In this document: one piece after another, positions 53,719 to 62,031 of the stretch
Layout: each line of letters opens with the position of its first letter
How positions within the stretch are numbered: the stretch's first letter is position 1
From: Streptacidiphilus jeojiense
GTDB taxonomy: Bacteria; Actinomycetota; Actinomycetes; Streptomycetales; Streptomycetaceae
Assembly (NCBI RefSeq): GCF_000719095.1
Contig: NZ_JOEH01000014.1
Location: 176,280-240,279, forward strand
DNA length: 64,000 bases
Direction: 5' to 3'
Notes under the pieces: generated by a model
The model's database searches: none
What the model saw: only the letters and a program-made list of their open reading frames with translations
Told to the model about the DNA's origin: nothing
Position numbers and translations under genes: made by a program

Positions 53719-53782
53719 ACGCTAGGGACGGTCCGACCCTTGTTCTTGATCCTGCGCGACAACAATTTGATCCTGGACGACA
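53719..53782 (-). promoter_or_regulatory. Activator-type promoter of the acyl-CoA dehydrogenase operon with two AraC motifs
   Basis: TTGATCCTG-NN-CGACA occurs at 53746-53761 and 53767-53782, 21 bp apart (two helical turns), the layout of a tandem AraC site. The -10 TAGCGT (53719-53724, minus strand) is preceded by a poor -35 (AAGAAC), as expected for an activated promoter. The sites lie within the 3' end of the upstream araC-like gene. Confidence 0.7.
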
Positions 53783-54573
53783 CGCCCGCTGCGGTAGCGG
53801 CCCGGGGTCGTTCCGATGATGTCGGTGAAGGCCGCGATGAAGCTGCTGGGGTTGGCCCAGCCGCAGGCGGTGGCGGTGCGGGTGGTGTCGTGGCCCTCGG
53901 CGAGGAGCACCAGGGCGTGGTGGACCCGTAGTTGGGTGCGCCATTCGTAGAAGGTCATGCCGAGTTCGTCGTGGAAGAGCCGGCTGAGGGTGCGTGAGCC
54001 GGCTCCGACGGCTTTCCCGAGTTCGGCCAGGGTGGAGCTGTCGGCGGGCGTCTCGTGCAGGAGCCGGGCGATGGCCCGCAGCCGGTCGTCCTGTGGTTCG
54101 GGCAGGTGCAGGGGCTGTTCGGGGGCTTCGCTGAGTTCCTCGACCAGGACTCGCAGCAGGCGCGAGCGCGCGGGGCGGCTGTAGTCGGGCACGGCCGGGT
54201 CGTAGCTGCGGGGGCCGGTCAGCGCGAGCAGGACCTCGCGGACCAGGCCGGAGGCCAGGAACACCACCGGGCGGTCCGGGACCAGCCGGGCCAGGGACGG
54301 CGCGAGGAAGACGATCCGCATGTCGGTGTCGCCGTGGGCGCGGTGCTGGTGGGTGAACCCTGCCGGGGTCCAGGCGACCCGGTTGGCCGGGACGATCGAG
54401 GTGCCGCGCTCGGTGTGGACCGCCAGGACCCCGTTGGCCGCGTAGACGAGGTGGCCCCGGGCGTGCGACTGCACCTCACTCGACTCGCCGGACGGCCACA
54501 GGTGGCGCCCGCCGGAGGGCCACAGCTGTGACGTCGCACCGGCGGTCGGACCAGGTTGGCGGTGAACGGGCAT
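53722..54573 (-). CDS. AraC-family regulator with N-terminal cupin domain
   Basis: 283 residues from ATG 54573 (AGGATG upstream). Residues ~25-120 (HARGHLVYAANGVLAVHTERGTSIVPANRVAWTPAGFTHQHRAHGD) are a cupin-like sensor domain. The C-terminal AraC HTH pair follows (LAELGKAVGAGSRTLSRLFHDELGMTFYEWRTQLRVHHALVLLAEGHDTTRTATACGWANPSSFIAAFTDIIGTTPGRYR). The last ~20 residues (VVQDQIVVAQDQEQ...) are translated from the two 16-bp motifs of the next operon. It is divergent from an alpha/beta hydrolase, its probable target. Whether it also drives the downstream ACAD operon is unclear. Confidence 0.9.
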   Translation of the reverse strand: MPVHRQPGPTAGATSQLWPSGGRHLWPSGESSEVQSHARGHLVYAANGVLAVHTERGTSIVPANRVAWTPAGFTHQHRAHGDTDMRIVFLAPSLARLVPDRPVVFLASGLVREVLLALTGPRSYDPAVPDYSRPARSRLLRVLVEELSEAPEQPLHLPEPQDDRLRAIARLLHETPADSSTLAELGKAVGAGSRTLSRLFHDELGMTFYEWRTQLRVHHALVLLAEGHDTTRTATACGWANPSSFIAAFTDIIGTTPGRYRSGRVVQDQIVVAQDQEQGSDRP

Positions 54574-54658
54574 CAGTTGGCATCCTAGCGGTGGCACGCC
54601 ACCCGCCGGTCCCGTGAGACTTCCTGCATACCGCTGCTTGAGCCACAGGGAGAGACCC

Positions 54659-55369
54659 ATGACCACGTTCGTGCTGGTGCCCGGCGCCTGGAAGGGCTCC
54701 TGGTCGTTCGAGACGGTGGTTCCGCTGCTGGAGCGTGCCGGTCACACCGTTCACGCGCTGACCCTGACCGGCCTGCGGCCGGACGACGACGCCGCGACGG
54801 TCGCCACCGCCAACCTCGACACCCACGCCGGCGACGTACTGCGGCACCTGGACGCCCACCACATCACCGACGGGACACTGGTGGGCCACAGCTACGCCGG
54901 GATGGTGGTCGCAGCCGCCGCCGACCGGGCCGGCGGCCGGATCTCCCGGCTGGTGCACCTGGACGCCTACGTACCGCGCGACGGCGACTCGTGCTGGTCG
55001 TCGACCAATGAGCACTTCCGCCGGGTGTTCGCCGCCGGTGCCGCGGCCACCGGTTACGCCGTCCGACCGCCGGACGGCGGCGATCCGCGCCGCCGTCCCC
55101 ATCCGCTCGCCTCCTTCCTGCAGTCGATCCGGCTCACCGGCGCGTTCGCCCGGGTCCCCCGTCGGGAGTTCGTCTACTGCTCGGGCTGGGAGGACCGGAC
55201 GCCGTTCGCCGACCTCCGCACCCGGCTCCTGGCCGATCCCGGGTGGCAGGTCCACGACCTCCCGACCGGGCACGACGCCATGCACGAGGCCCCGGAGGCG
55301 GTCGCCGCACTGCTGCTCGGCGGCGACCGCACCCCGGAGCCGTCGGCGCGGCCGGATCAGCCGCTGTAG
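54659..55369 (+). CDS. Alpha/beta hydrolase
   Basis: 236 residues from ATG 54659 (AGGGAGAG upstream). FVLVPGAWKGSWSFETVVPLLERAGH, nucleophile elbow VGHSYAG and His in LPTGHDAMHEA give a full esterase-type triad; the Asp is near LVHLDAYVP. It is the same subgroup as the hydrolase at 43138-43872 (shared pattern V-P/H-G-A-W, GHSYAG, GHD). Divergent from the cupin-AraC regulator, which probably controls it. Its 3' end overlaps the convergent beta-helix gene by 13 bp. Confidence 0.9.
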   Translation: MTTFVLVPGAWKGSWSFETVVPLLERAGHTVHALTLTGLRPDDDAATVATANLDTHAGDVLRHLDAHHITDGTLVGHSYAGMVVAAAADRAGGRISRLVHLDAYVPRDGDSCWSSTNEHFRRVFAAGAAATGYAVRPPDGGDPRRRPHPLASFLQSIRLTGAFARVPRREFVYCSGWEDRTPFADLRTRLLADPGWQVHDLPTGHDAMHEAPEAVAALLLGGDRTPEPSARPDQPL

Positions 55370-58158
55370 ACGCCGAGCTCGCTGACCGCCATCTGTCCGC
55401 CGGTCTGTCCGCCCTGGTTGGGCAGGTCGGCGACCAGCCGGATGTAACGCGCCGTCACGGGGGCGGCCAGCTGGACGCCGGAGCGTCCACCTGCCGTGTC
55501 GGCGTGGCGGGCCACGGTCCAGTAGGTGGAGCCGTCCAGGGAGACGTCGATGTGCCAGTTGGTGGCGAATGCGGTGTCAGGCTGCTGCAGCGAGACCACG
55601 TCGACGGACTGCGGCTGGGTCAGGTCGATCTGCTGGATCCACCGGTACTGTCCGGTGGCCTGCGCCGAGGTGGCGGTGTTTCCGTCGTCGGCCAGGGACG
55701 GTGTGGAGTTGGGCTGCATCTGGGCCTGGGTGCCGTCGATGTACAGCGCCTGGGCGGGCCGGCCGAGTGCCAGGTCGGGCTGGCCCGAGGTCGGCGCGAA
55801 GGCTCCGACCTCGGCGATGGCCATCTGGTCCCCGCGCTGGTTCCAGTCGGTGGGCGCGTCGGCGACGATGCGCAGGTACCTCGCGGAGACCGCGCCGGTG
55901 AAGACGACCGGGATGGTTCCCCAGCCGCTGTCGGTGACGGTTCCGACCGTGGTCCAGCTGCTGCCGTCGGTGGAGGCGTCGACGTGGAAGGCGGTGGCGA
56001 AGTGGGCCTGAGGCATCGTCACGGTCACCCGGCCCAGGCTCTGCTGGGCCTGCAGGTCGACCACCAGCTGCCAGCGGAACTGGCCGCTGGCCTGGACGTA
56101 GCTGGCGGGGTTGCCGTCGGTCGCGTAGGACAGCTGCGAGTAGGACTGCAGTGCGGCGGTGGAGCCGTCCAGGAACTGCGCCTGGACCGGCTTGCCCAGG
56201 GCCAGGTTGGTCTGGGCCTGCCCTGCGGGGGCCTGGGCGAGGGACGCGTACTGCGGTTCGAGTCCGGCGTTGGCGATCAGTGAGGCGGGAACGCCGGTGC
56301 CGTCGGGTGACACCTGGGTGTTGCTGATGGTGGCGTCGGTCGGAGTTCCGCAGGGCCAGTCCGGGGTGGTGTTCTCGACGTAGTTGCCGGTGAACGAGAA
56401 CTCGCCGTAGGGCGTTCCGGTCCCCTCCTCGCAGCCGCCCATCGAGGGCGTGTTGTTGGCGTACATGGCGTTGCCGGTCATGGTGATGTACTCGCTGCCG
56501 CCGTCGGTGTAGATGGCGTGGCCGCCGTTGGCCGAGTCGGTGTTGCGGACCACGTTTCCGCTGATCAGCAGCCCGTCGGCGAGCGAGTCGCCTTCCTGTC
56601 CCAGGACGTAGATGCCGCCGCCGTCCGAGCGCTGCTGCATCTGGTCGAAGACCAGGTTGTCCAGGATCTGGTTGCCCTTGGTCTCGGTGGGCGTGCGCCC
56701 CCAGCCCCAGTTGGAGCTGATGCCGCTGTAGGGGACGTCGTTGACCTGGTTGTGCTCGATGGTGTCGTAGCGGGTGTAGCCCTGGAAGATGCCGACGCCT
56801 CCGGTGTACTCGACGGCGATGTTGTGGATCCAGTTGTCGGCGACCGTGTTGTTGGCGGGCAGCAGCGCCAGGTCGGTCGGGTCGGCGTCGGTGCCGTTGC
56901 CGATCTCCAGGCCGTTGCCGGAGATGTCGGTGAAGGTGTTGCCCTGGATGGTGGATCCGTCGGCGTCCTGGCCCAGTTGCAGGCCTGCGGCGCCCAGGTG
57001 CTCGAAGGTGCTTCCGGTGATGCTCAGCCCGGTGGTGTGGTCGAAGACGACGTTGCCGGGGGTCATCGTCCAGGCGCCGTAGGGGCAGGTGCCGGGGCTG
57101 GTGGTGGAGTAGCGGGTGCAGGTGCCCTCGTTCTGCCAGGCGTTCTGGCCGGTGAGGCGCATGTTCGCCTGGACCTCGGAGAAGCCGTCGCTGCCGTCGG
57201 GCGCGGTCCAGCCCCCGTACTCGAAGGAGATTCCGGAGAAGGCCAGGCCGTTGAGCGGCTGCTGTTCGGTGCCGGTGCCGGAGACCAGGGTCTGCAGTCG
57301 GGGGATCTCCACGTCCGCGGTGCTCATGTCCTGCCCCTCGCGGGGCAGGTAGTAGACGGTGTTGGTGCTGCGGTCCAGGTACCACTGGCCGGGCTGGGTC
57401 AGCAGGGGCTTGGCGTTCTCCACGGAGCTGGGCAGGTCGGCGTTGACGCCGTACTGCTTCTTGGTGGAGTTGTCGAAGCAGGGCTGGTCCATGGTGACGG
57501 TGGTGCCGGAGACCGAGGCGATGCCGCAGCGGACCTGGGTCCAGGCGACGTTGTAGACGAACTCGACGTCGGAGATGTTCGACCAGGTGGTGAAGACATT
57601 GCTGGCGGCGGTGTAGCCGGTGGCGGTTCGGGTGAGCGTGGTGGGGACCGCGCCGGCGGCCCGGTTGGCGCGCACCCCGTTGACGTAGAGCTGCCGGGTG
57701 TCGGTCCCGGCGGGGACGCCGGTCTGCCAGACGCCGTTGGCGCCCTGGGTCCAGCTGGTGAGCTGCCAGCCTCCGCTGAGCACGGGGGTGGCGCCGGCCG
57801 CGGCCCGGTAGGTCACCGTGTGGCCGGAGGTGGCGCCGTCCCCGGCGGCGGCGCTGAAGGAGAGCGTGCTGGCCAGGCGGTAGGTGCCGCCGGCCAGGAC
57901 GACGTCGATGTCGCCCTGGGCGGTGGCGGTGGCGGACCGCACCAGCTGCTGAGCGGTGGTCAGCGCGCAGGGGGCGGCTGTGGTGCACGCCTGGCCGCTG
58001 CCGGTGGGCGAGACGTAGTAGGAAAGGGTCGTGGCCGCCTCGGCCGTAGTGGCCCCGGCTCCGGTCAGGGCCCCGATGATCAGGCCGGCGCAGGCGGCCA
58101 GTGCGGCTGTCAGGCTGCGGCGCCGTGGCGCGGTTCGGTGCGGCGCGGTTCGGTGCAT
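55357..58158 (-). CDS. Secreted right-handed beta-helix protein with two F5/8-type C domains
   Basis: 933 residues from ATG 58158 (GGGAG upstream). A signal peptide (RRRSLTAALAACAGLIIGALTGAGATTAEA) directs secretion. The main body (~40-640) has the repeated turn pattern of a parallel beta-helix: NVVFDHTTGLSITGSTFEHLGAAGLQLGQ, GNTFTDISGNGLEIGNGTD, TVADNWIHNIAVEYTGGVGIF and others, as in polysaccharide lyases, GH28-like or GH110/120/141-type enzymes. Two C-terminal discoidin/CBM32-like domains follow (NLALGKPVQAQF..., DLALGRPAQALY...), for binding sugars. Catalytic residues cannot be assigned. Next to a GntR-regulated acid-sugar and ABC-import locus, so it is a likely extracellular polysaccharide-degrading enzyme. 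Confidence 0.88.
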   Translation of the reverse strand: MHRTAPHRTAPRRRSLTAALAACAGLIIGALTGAGATTAEAATTLSYYVSPTGSGQACTTAAPCALTTAQQLVRSATATAQGDIDVVLAGGTYRLASTLSFSAAAGDGATSGHTVTYRAAAGATPVLSGGWQLTSWTQGANGVWQTGVPAGTDTRQLYVNGVRANRAAGAVPTTLTRTATGYTAASNVFTTWSNISDVEFVYNVAWTQVRCGIASVSGTTVTMDQPCFDNSTKKQYGVNADLPSSVENAKPLLTQPGQWYLDRSTNTVYYLPREGQDMSTADVEIPRLQTLVSGTGTEQQPLNGLAFSGISFEYGGWTAPDGSDGFSEVQANMRLTGQNAWQNEGTCTRYSTTSPGTCPYGAWTMTPGNVVFDHTTGLSITGSTFEHLGAAGLQLGQDADGSTIQGNTFTDISGNGLEIGNGTDADPTDLALLPANNTVADNWIHNIAVEYTGGVGIFQGYTRYDTIEHNQVNDVPYSGISSNWGWGRTPTETKGNQILDNLVFDQMQQRSDGGGIYVLGQEGDSLADGLLISGNVVRNTDSANGGHAIYTDGGSEYITMTGNAMYANNTPSMGGCEEGTGTPYGEFSFTGNYVENTTPDWPCGTPTDATISNTQVSPDGTGVPASLIANAGLEPQYASLAQAPAGQAQTNLALGKPVQAQFLDGSTAALQSYSQLSYATDGNPASYVQASGQFRWQLVVDLQAQQSLGRVTVTMPQAHFATAFHVDASTDGSSWTTVGTVTDSGWGTIPVVFTGAVSARYLRIVADAPTDWNQRGDQMAIAEVGAFAPTSGQPDLALGRPAQALYIDGTQAQMQPNSTPSLADDGNTATSAQATGQYRWIQQIDLTQPQSVDVVSLQQPDTAFATNWHIDVSLDGSTYWTVARHADTAGGRSGVQLAAPVTARYIRLVADLPNQGGQTGGQMAVSELGVYSG

Positions 58159-58247
58159 GGTCGTCACTCCCGAGACGTCGTCGGTCGAGGTGCGGACGGC
58201 AGGTCCACCGCGGCCCGTCGCGGCGCCGACTCCGGCAAGCTTCTGCT

Positions 58248-58263
58248 CCATCCGAGTGGATGG
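58248..58263. promoter_or_regulatory. CCATCC-GAGT-GGATGG inverted repeat before the beta-helix gene
   Basis: A perfect 6-bp-arm inverted repeat in the 288-bp divergent gap, about 90 bp from the beta-helix start and 184 bp from gntR. It is a possible operator for the FadR-type GntR protein; the pattern differs from classic FadR sites, so this is tentative. Nothing else gene-like is in this gap. Confidence 0.4.
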
Positions 58264-58446
58264 ACCATATGTATCCGGCGAGCCACTGCGCAATGGGCTG
58301 AGCACGACAGTCCGGTTTGCACGGCTTCATCCTTGGAATTCCCGTGGTCGCGACGAAAATCCGCCGGGAAGCTTCCCTTCCGGAAGGGCCGGTGCCATAG
58401 TGGCGGCGAAAATAGATCTGGTTCATTTGAGCGAGGGGGTCATCTG

Positions 58447-59277
58447 GTGTCAGGTACAGCCAAGGCCGGGCCGGGCGAGGCGGACGACGCGTCGGAGCGC
58501 TACCGTCCGGGGTACGAGCTGGTGGCGGAGCAACTGCTGGGCTACATCGCCGAGCAGAACCTGATGCCCGGCGACCGGTTGCCGACCGAGCAGGGGCTCG
58601 CGCAGATCCTCGGCGCGACCCGCAACGTCACCCGCGAGGCGGTCAAGGTGCTGGCGGCGATCGGCCGGCTCAGCGTCCGCAAGGGCGCCGGGATCTTCGT
58701 GGCGGCCTCCCCCGGCACCCTGGCCGACGACCAGCTGGCGCACTTCCAGCCCACCAGCATGGAGCATGTGCTGATGCTGCTGGACTACCGCCGGCTGATC
58801 GAGTCGGAGACGGCACGACGGGCCGCCACCCTGGCCACCCCGATCGAGGTCCGGGCGATGCGGGAGAGCGCCGAACTGTCACTGGCCGCCGGCAGGGCGG
58901 TCGACGCCGAGGAGTTCGCCCGCACCGACGCCCTGTTCCACAACTCCGTCAGCGTCGCGGCCCACAACGTCTTCCTGCAGGCGAGCGTCGCCAACATCCG
59001 GCGCCTGGTGTCGCAGTCGGACGTGCTGCTCTTCCACGGCGACGTACCCGGTTCGCTGGAAGTCGCCGGCAACCAGCACGTCGCCATCACCGCGGCCATC
59101 GCGGCGGGCGACACGGAGCTGGCCGCCGAGCTGATGGTCGCTCACATCGACACCACCCAGCACCAGTTCGAGCGCAGGATCCGCGACCGCGTGTTCAACC
59201 TCGGCACCAGGCCGGCGGCGCCCGCCCCGTCCCAGCAGTCCCAGCAGCCGCCGTCCCAGCAGACCTCCGCCTCCTAG
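58447..59277 (+). CDS. GntR-family regulator, FadR-type (FCD domain)
   Basis: 276 residues from GTG 58447 (GAGGGGG upstream). The winged helix is YELVAEQLLGYIAEQNLMPGDRLPTEQGLAQILGATRNVTREAVKVLAAIGRLSVRKGAGIFVAA. The C-terminal FCD domain (LLDYRRLIESETARRAA, FARTDALFHNSVSVAAHN, ITAAIAAGDTELAAELMVAHI) has the Asp/His set for metal-bound carboxylate ligands, so an acid sugar is a likely effector. A Gln/Ser/Pro-rich tail of ~25 residues ends it. It is divergent from the beta-helix gene and upstream of the dehydratase. Confidence 0.92.
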   Translation: MSGTAKAGPGEADDASERYRPGYELVAEQLLGYIAEQNLMPGDRLPTEQGLAQILGATRNVTREAVKVLAAIGRLSVRKGAGIFVAASPGTLADDQLAHFQPTSMEHVLMLLDYRRLIESETARRAATLATPIEVRAMRESAELSLAAGRAVDAEEFARTDALFHNSVSVAAHNVFLQASVANIRRLVSQSDVLLFHGDVPGSLEVAGNQHVAITAAIAAGDTELAAELMVAHIDTTQHQFERRIRDRVFNLGTRPAAPAPSQQSQQPPSQQTSAS

Positions 59278-59311
59278 GCCTTGCCGCCACCGCTGCTGTC
59301 ACGCCTTTCCG

Positions 59312-59339
59312 GCGGGACGCCCCCGTGCGGGCGTCCCGC
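59312..59339. terminator. Hairpin terminator after gntR
   Basis: A perfect 11-bp stem, GCGGGACGCCC (59312-59322) with GGGCGTCCCGC (59329-59339), and a 6-base loop lie 34 bp after the gntR stop, separating it from the dehydratase gene 145 bp further on. Confidence 0.82.
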
Positions 59340-59484
59340 TCCCACCCCATGGCAGGGCCCGAGCCCGCAGAGCGCCTGCACCTTCGCAGTCACCGTCACG
59401 GTCACGGCCCGGGACACGGCACCCAACCGGTCCCCCGCCGGACACCGTCGTGCCCTGCTCCGCTCCGACGAACAGAGAGCCAGC

Positions 59485-60585
59485 ATGAAGATCACCCATG
59501 TCGAAGCCCACCGGATCCGCGTCCCCCCGGCCGATCCCCCCTTCCAGTGGCGGAACGGACTGAGCGGCAGCCCGGCCGTGGGCGACGGCGCGGTCCTGCG
59601 GATCGGCACCGACGACGGCGCCGAGGGCGTGGCGCTGTTCGCCCGGCCCGGAGCCGACGTGATGCTCCAGGACCTGGTGGAACGGGTCTTCCGGGAGGAA
59701 CTGGTCGGGCAGGACCCGTACCGGCGCGAGTGGCTCTGGGACCGGGTGTGGGAGATCGACCGCATCCAGGAACTACCGCTGCCGGCCCTGGGCCTGATCG
59801 ACGTCGCGCTGTGGGACCTGGCCGCACGCGTGGGCGACCAGCCGGTCTGGCAACTGCTCGGCGGCTACCGCGAGTCCATCCCCGCCTACGCCTCCACCTC
59901 CACCTTCGCCACCACCGAGGAGTTCCTCGACGTCGCCGACCAGTGCCTGGCACTGGGCTACCAGGGCATCAAACTGCACGCCTGGGGCGACGCCCGCCGC
60001 GACGCGGCGCTGTGCCTGGCCCTGCGCGAGCACGTCGGCCCCGACGTCCCGCTGATGTACGACGGCTCGGCCGGCTTCGACCTGCCGGACGCCGTCCATC
60101 TGGGGCGGGCCCTGTCCGAGGCGGACTACCTCTGGTACGAGGAGCCGATGCGCGAGTTCAGCATCAGCGCCTACCGGCGGCTGGCGGAGTCGGTCTCCGT
60201 CCCGCTGCTGGTCGCCGAGACCTCCGACGGCGCGCACATGAACTCCGCCGACTTCATCGCCGCGGGCGCGGCCACCTTCGGCGTCCGGGTCGGCACCACG
60301 CTGCGCGGCGGCATCACCGGCGCCATGCGCACCGCGCACCTCGCCGACGCCTACCGGCTGCGGGCCGAGGTGCACGGCTCGGACATCCCCAACCACCACC
60401 TCTGCATGGCGATATCCAACACCACCTACTACGAGTCCCTGGTGACCTCCACCACCGTCACCCGGGAACGGCACGTCGACGACCGGGGCCTGGTGCACGC
60501 ACCGGTCGGCCCGGGGATCGCCCTGCCCTACGAGAACGACTACGGCAGGGAACTGCAGCAGTTCGTCGAGCGACCCGCGATCTGA
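59485..60585 (+). CDS. Enolase-superfamily acid-sugar dehydratase (mandelate racemase subgroup)
   Basis: 366 residues, ATG 59485. The capping domain is followed by the barrel motifs KLHAWGD (Lys163/His165, the K-x-H variant), metal Asp193 in MYDGSAGFD, Glu219/220 in WYEEPM and Glu245 in VAETSDG; His at 297-305 (EVHGSDIPNHHL) can serve as the base. The Asp that pairs with this His in mandelate racemase aligns with Gly270 here (FGVRVGTT). It probably dehydrates or epimerises an aldonic or uronic acid. It is first in a unit with a CUT1 importer and lies after a FadR-type GntR gene, a standard acid-sugar catabolism layout. Confidence 0.9.
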   Translation: MKITHVEAHRIRVPPADPPFQWRNGLSGSPAVGDGAVLRIGTDDGAEGVALFARPGADVMLQDLVERVFREELVGQDPYRREWLWDRVWEIDRIQELPLPALGLIDVALWDLAARVGDQPVWQLLGGYRESIPAYASTSTFATTEEFLDVADQCLALGYQGIKLHAWGDARRDAALCLALREHVGPDVPLMYDGSAGFDLPDAVHLGRALSEADYLWYEEPMREFSISAYRRLAESVSVPLLVAETSDGAHMNSADFIAAGAATFGVRVGTTLRGGITGAMRTAHLADAYRLRAEVHGSDIPNHHLCMAISNTTYYESLVTSTTVTRERHVDDRGLVHAPVGPGIALPYENDYGRELQQFVERPAI

Positions 60586-60642
60586 CGCACGCCCACCCCA
60601 CCGGACACCACCCACCCGGCCAGGAACCAGAAGGGCACCACC

Positions 60643-62031
60643 ATGAGAACCCCGAACCTCCCGAGATCCGGCTCCCGCCGCACCGCGGTCCGCGCCGCCG
60701 TCGCCGTCCTGTCGGCCACCGCGCTCACCGCACTCGCCGGCTGCGCCAGCGCCGGATCCACCACCGCCACCTCGGCGTCGGGAGCCGCGAGCTTCAAGCC
60801 GGCCACCCAGGACGCCACCTCCACGGTCACCGTCTGGGCCGACTCGACCCGGCTCCCCTCCGTGCAGGCGTACCAGAAGTCGCACCCCGACGTGAAGCTG
60901 AACATCGTCACCTACGACGGCAGCGCGGACGGCTCCACCTACCTCCAGACCAAGATCCAGCTGTTCGACCGCACCGGCAGCGGCTGGCCCGACGTGGTCT
61001 TCGGCTCCCCCACCGACGTCACCTGGGCGTCCCGGCCGACCAAGCCCGGCGCCACCGCGTTCGCCGCGCCGCTGGACCAGAACCTGGTCCCGCAGAGCAC
61101 CCTGGACAACTTCGCCAAGGGCTCGCTCACCCCGTGCCAGTACGACGGCCACACCTACTGCCTGCGCAACGACATCGCCCAGGTGGTGCTCTGGTACAAC
61201 AAGACGCTCATGGACAGGTTCGGCTACACCGTGCCCACCACCTGGGAGCAGTACCAGGCCCTGGGCGAGAAGGTCGCCAAGGAGCATCCCGGCTACCTGG
61301 TCGGCTCGGTCGGCGACACCAACTCCCAGGAGTCCTACTTCTGGTCCAGCCAGTGCCCGGCCTTCCAGCTGACCGACCCGGACACCCTGCGCACCGACCT
61401 GTCCAGCCCGGACTGCACCCGGATGTCCAACCTGCTCGACACCCTGATCGCCGACAAGTCCGTCAGCACCCAGGGCTTCTTCAGCCAGGGCTTCGCCAAG
61501 GACAGCGGCAGCAAGGTGCTGATGGCCAACGGCCCCTCCTGGTACGGCCAGTACCTGTTCAACGCGGCGTTCAAGACCCCGGCCGGGCAGATCGCCGCAG
61601 CCGCGCCGCTGACCTGGGACGGCGAGACCACCGCGGCCACCGGCAACGTCGGCGGCGGCGTGTGGATGGTCTCCTCGCACAGCACCAACCTCAAGGCCTC
61701 CACCGACCTGGCCACCTGGCTGACCACCTCCGACGCCAACCAGGCCGGCGCGCCCACCTACCCGGCCTACGTGCCGGCGGCCGACGCGTGGCTGGCCAAC
61801 CCCGACAACAAGAAGTACTTCGCCACCGACGTCAGCAGCGCCTTCAAGACGGCGGCGAACGAGGTGTGGACCGGCTGGTCCAACACCAAGTTCAGCGACG
61901 CCACCGCCTGGTCCAGCGTGGTCTTGCCCGCACTGACCGCGGGCAAGACCCTCACCGCCACCCTGCCCGCCTGGCAGACGGCCATCGCCGACGAGGCGAA
62001 GTCCGTGGGATACAAGGTGACCACGCAATGA
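60643..62031 (+). CDS. ABC sugar-binding lipoprotein
   Basis: 462 residues from ATG 60643 (AGAAGG upstream). Signal peptide with lipobox LAGC (Cys near residue 34). Type I solute-binding features: STVTVWADSTRLPSVQAYQKSHPDVKLNIVTYDG, WPDVVFGSP, VVLWYNKTLMDRFGY, DLATWLTTSDANQ. It is a CUT1-type carbohydrate-binding protein. It follows the dehydratase by 57 bp and overlaps the first permease start as ATGA. Likely ligand: oligosaccharide or acid sugar released by the secreted beta-helix protein (inference). Confidence 0.92.
   Translation: MRTPNLPRSGSRRTAVRAAVAVLSATALTALAGCASAGSTTATSASGAASFKPATQDATSTVTVWADSTRLPSVQAYQKSHPDVKLNIVTYDGSADGSTYLQTKIQLFDRTGSGWPDVVFGSPTDVTWASRPTKPGATAFAAPLDQNLVPQSTLDNFAKGSLTPCQYDGHTYCLRNDIAQVVLWYNKTLMDRFGYTVPTTWEQYQALGEKVAKEHPGYLVGSVGDTNSQESYFWSSQCPAFQLTDPDTLRTDLSSPDCTRMSNLLDTLIADKSVSTQGFFSQGFAKDSGSKVLMANGPSWYGQYLFNAAFKTPAGQIAAAAPLTWDGETTAATGNVGGGVWMVSSHSTNLKASTDLATWLTTSDANQAGAPTYPAYVPAADAWLANPDNKKYFATDVSSAFKTAANEVWTGWSNTKFSDATAWSSVVLPALTAGKTLTATLPAWQTAIADEAKSVGYKVTTQ

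Noticed and set aside
55577..58426. 949-codon minus-strand frame alongside the beta-helix gene
   Set aside because: An out-of-frame reading of the same strand giving Arg/His/Pro-rich sequence with no domains; the 55357-58158 frame carries the signal peptide and beta-helix repeats.
56518..59277. GntR gene starting near 56.5 kb as a 919-residue protein
   Set aside because: The extension is antisense to the beta-helix gene and Gly/Val/Ala-rich; the true start is GTG 58447 with a GAGGGGG ribosome site and the HTH just after it.
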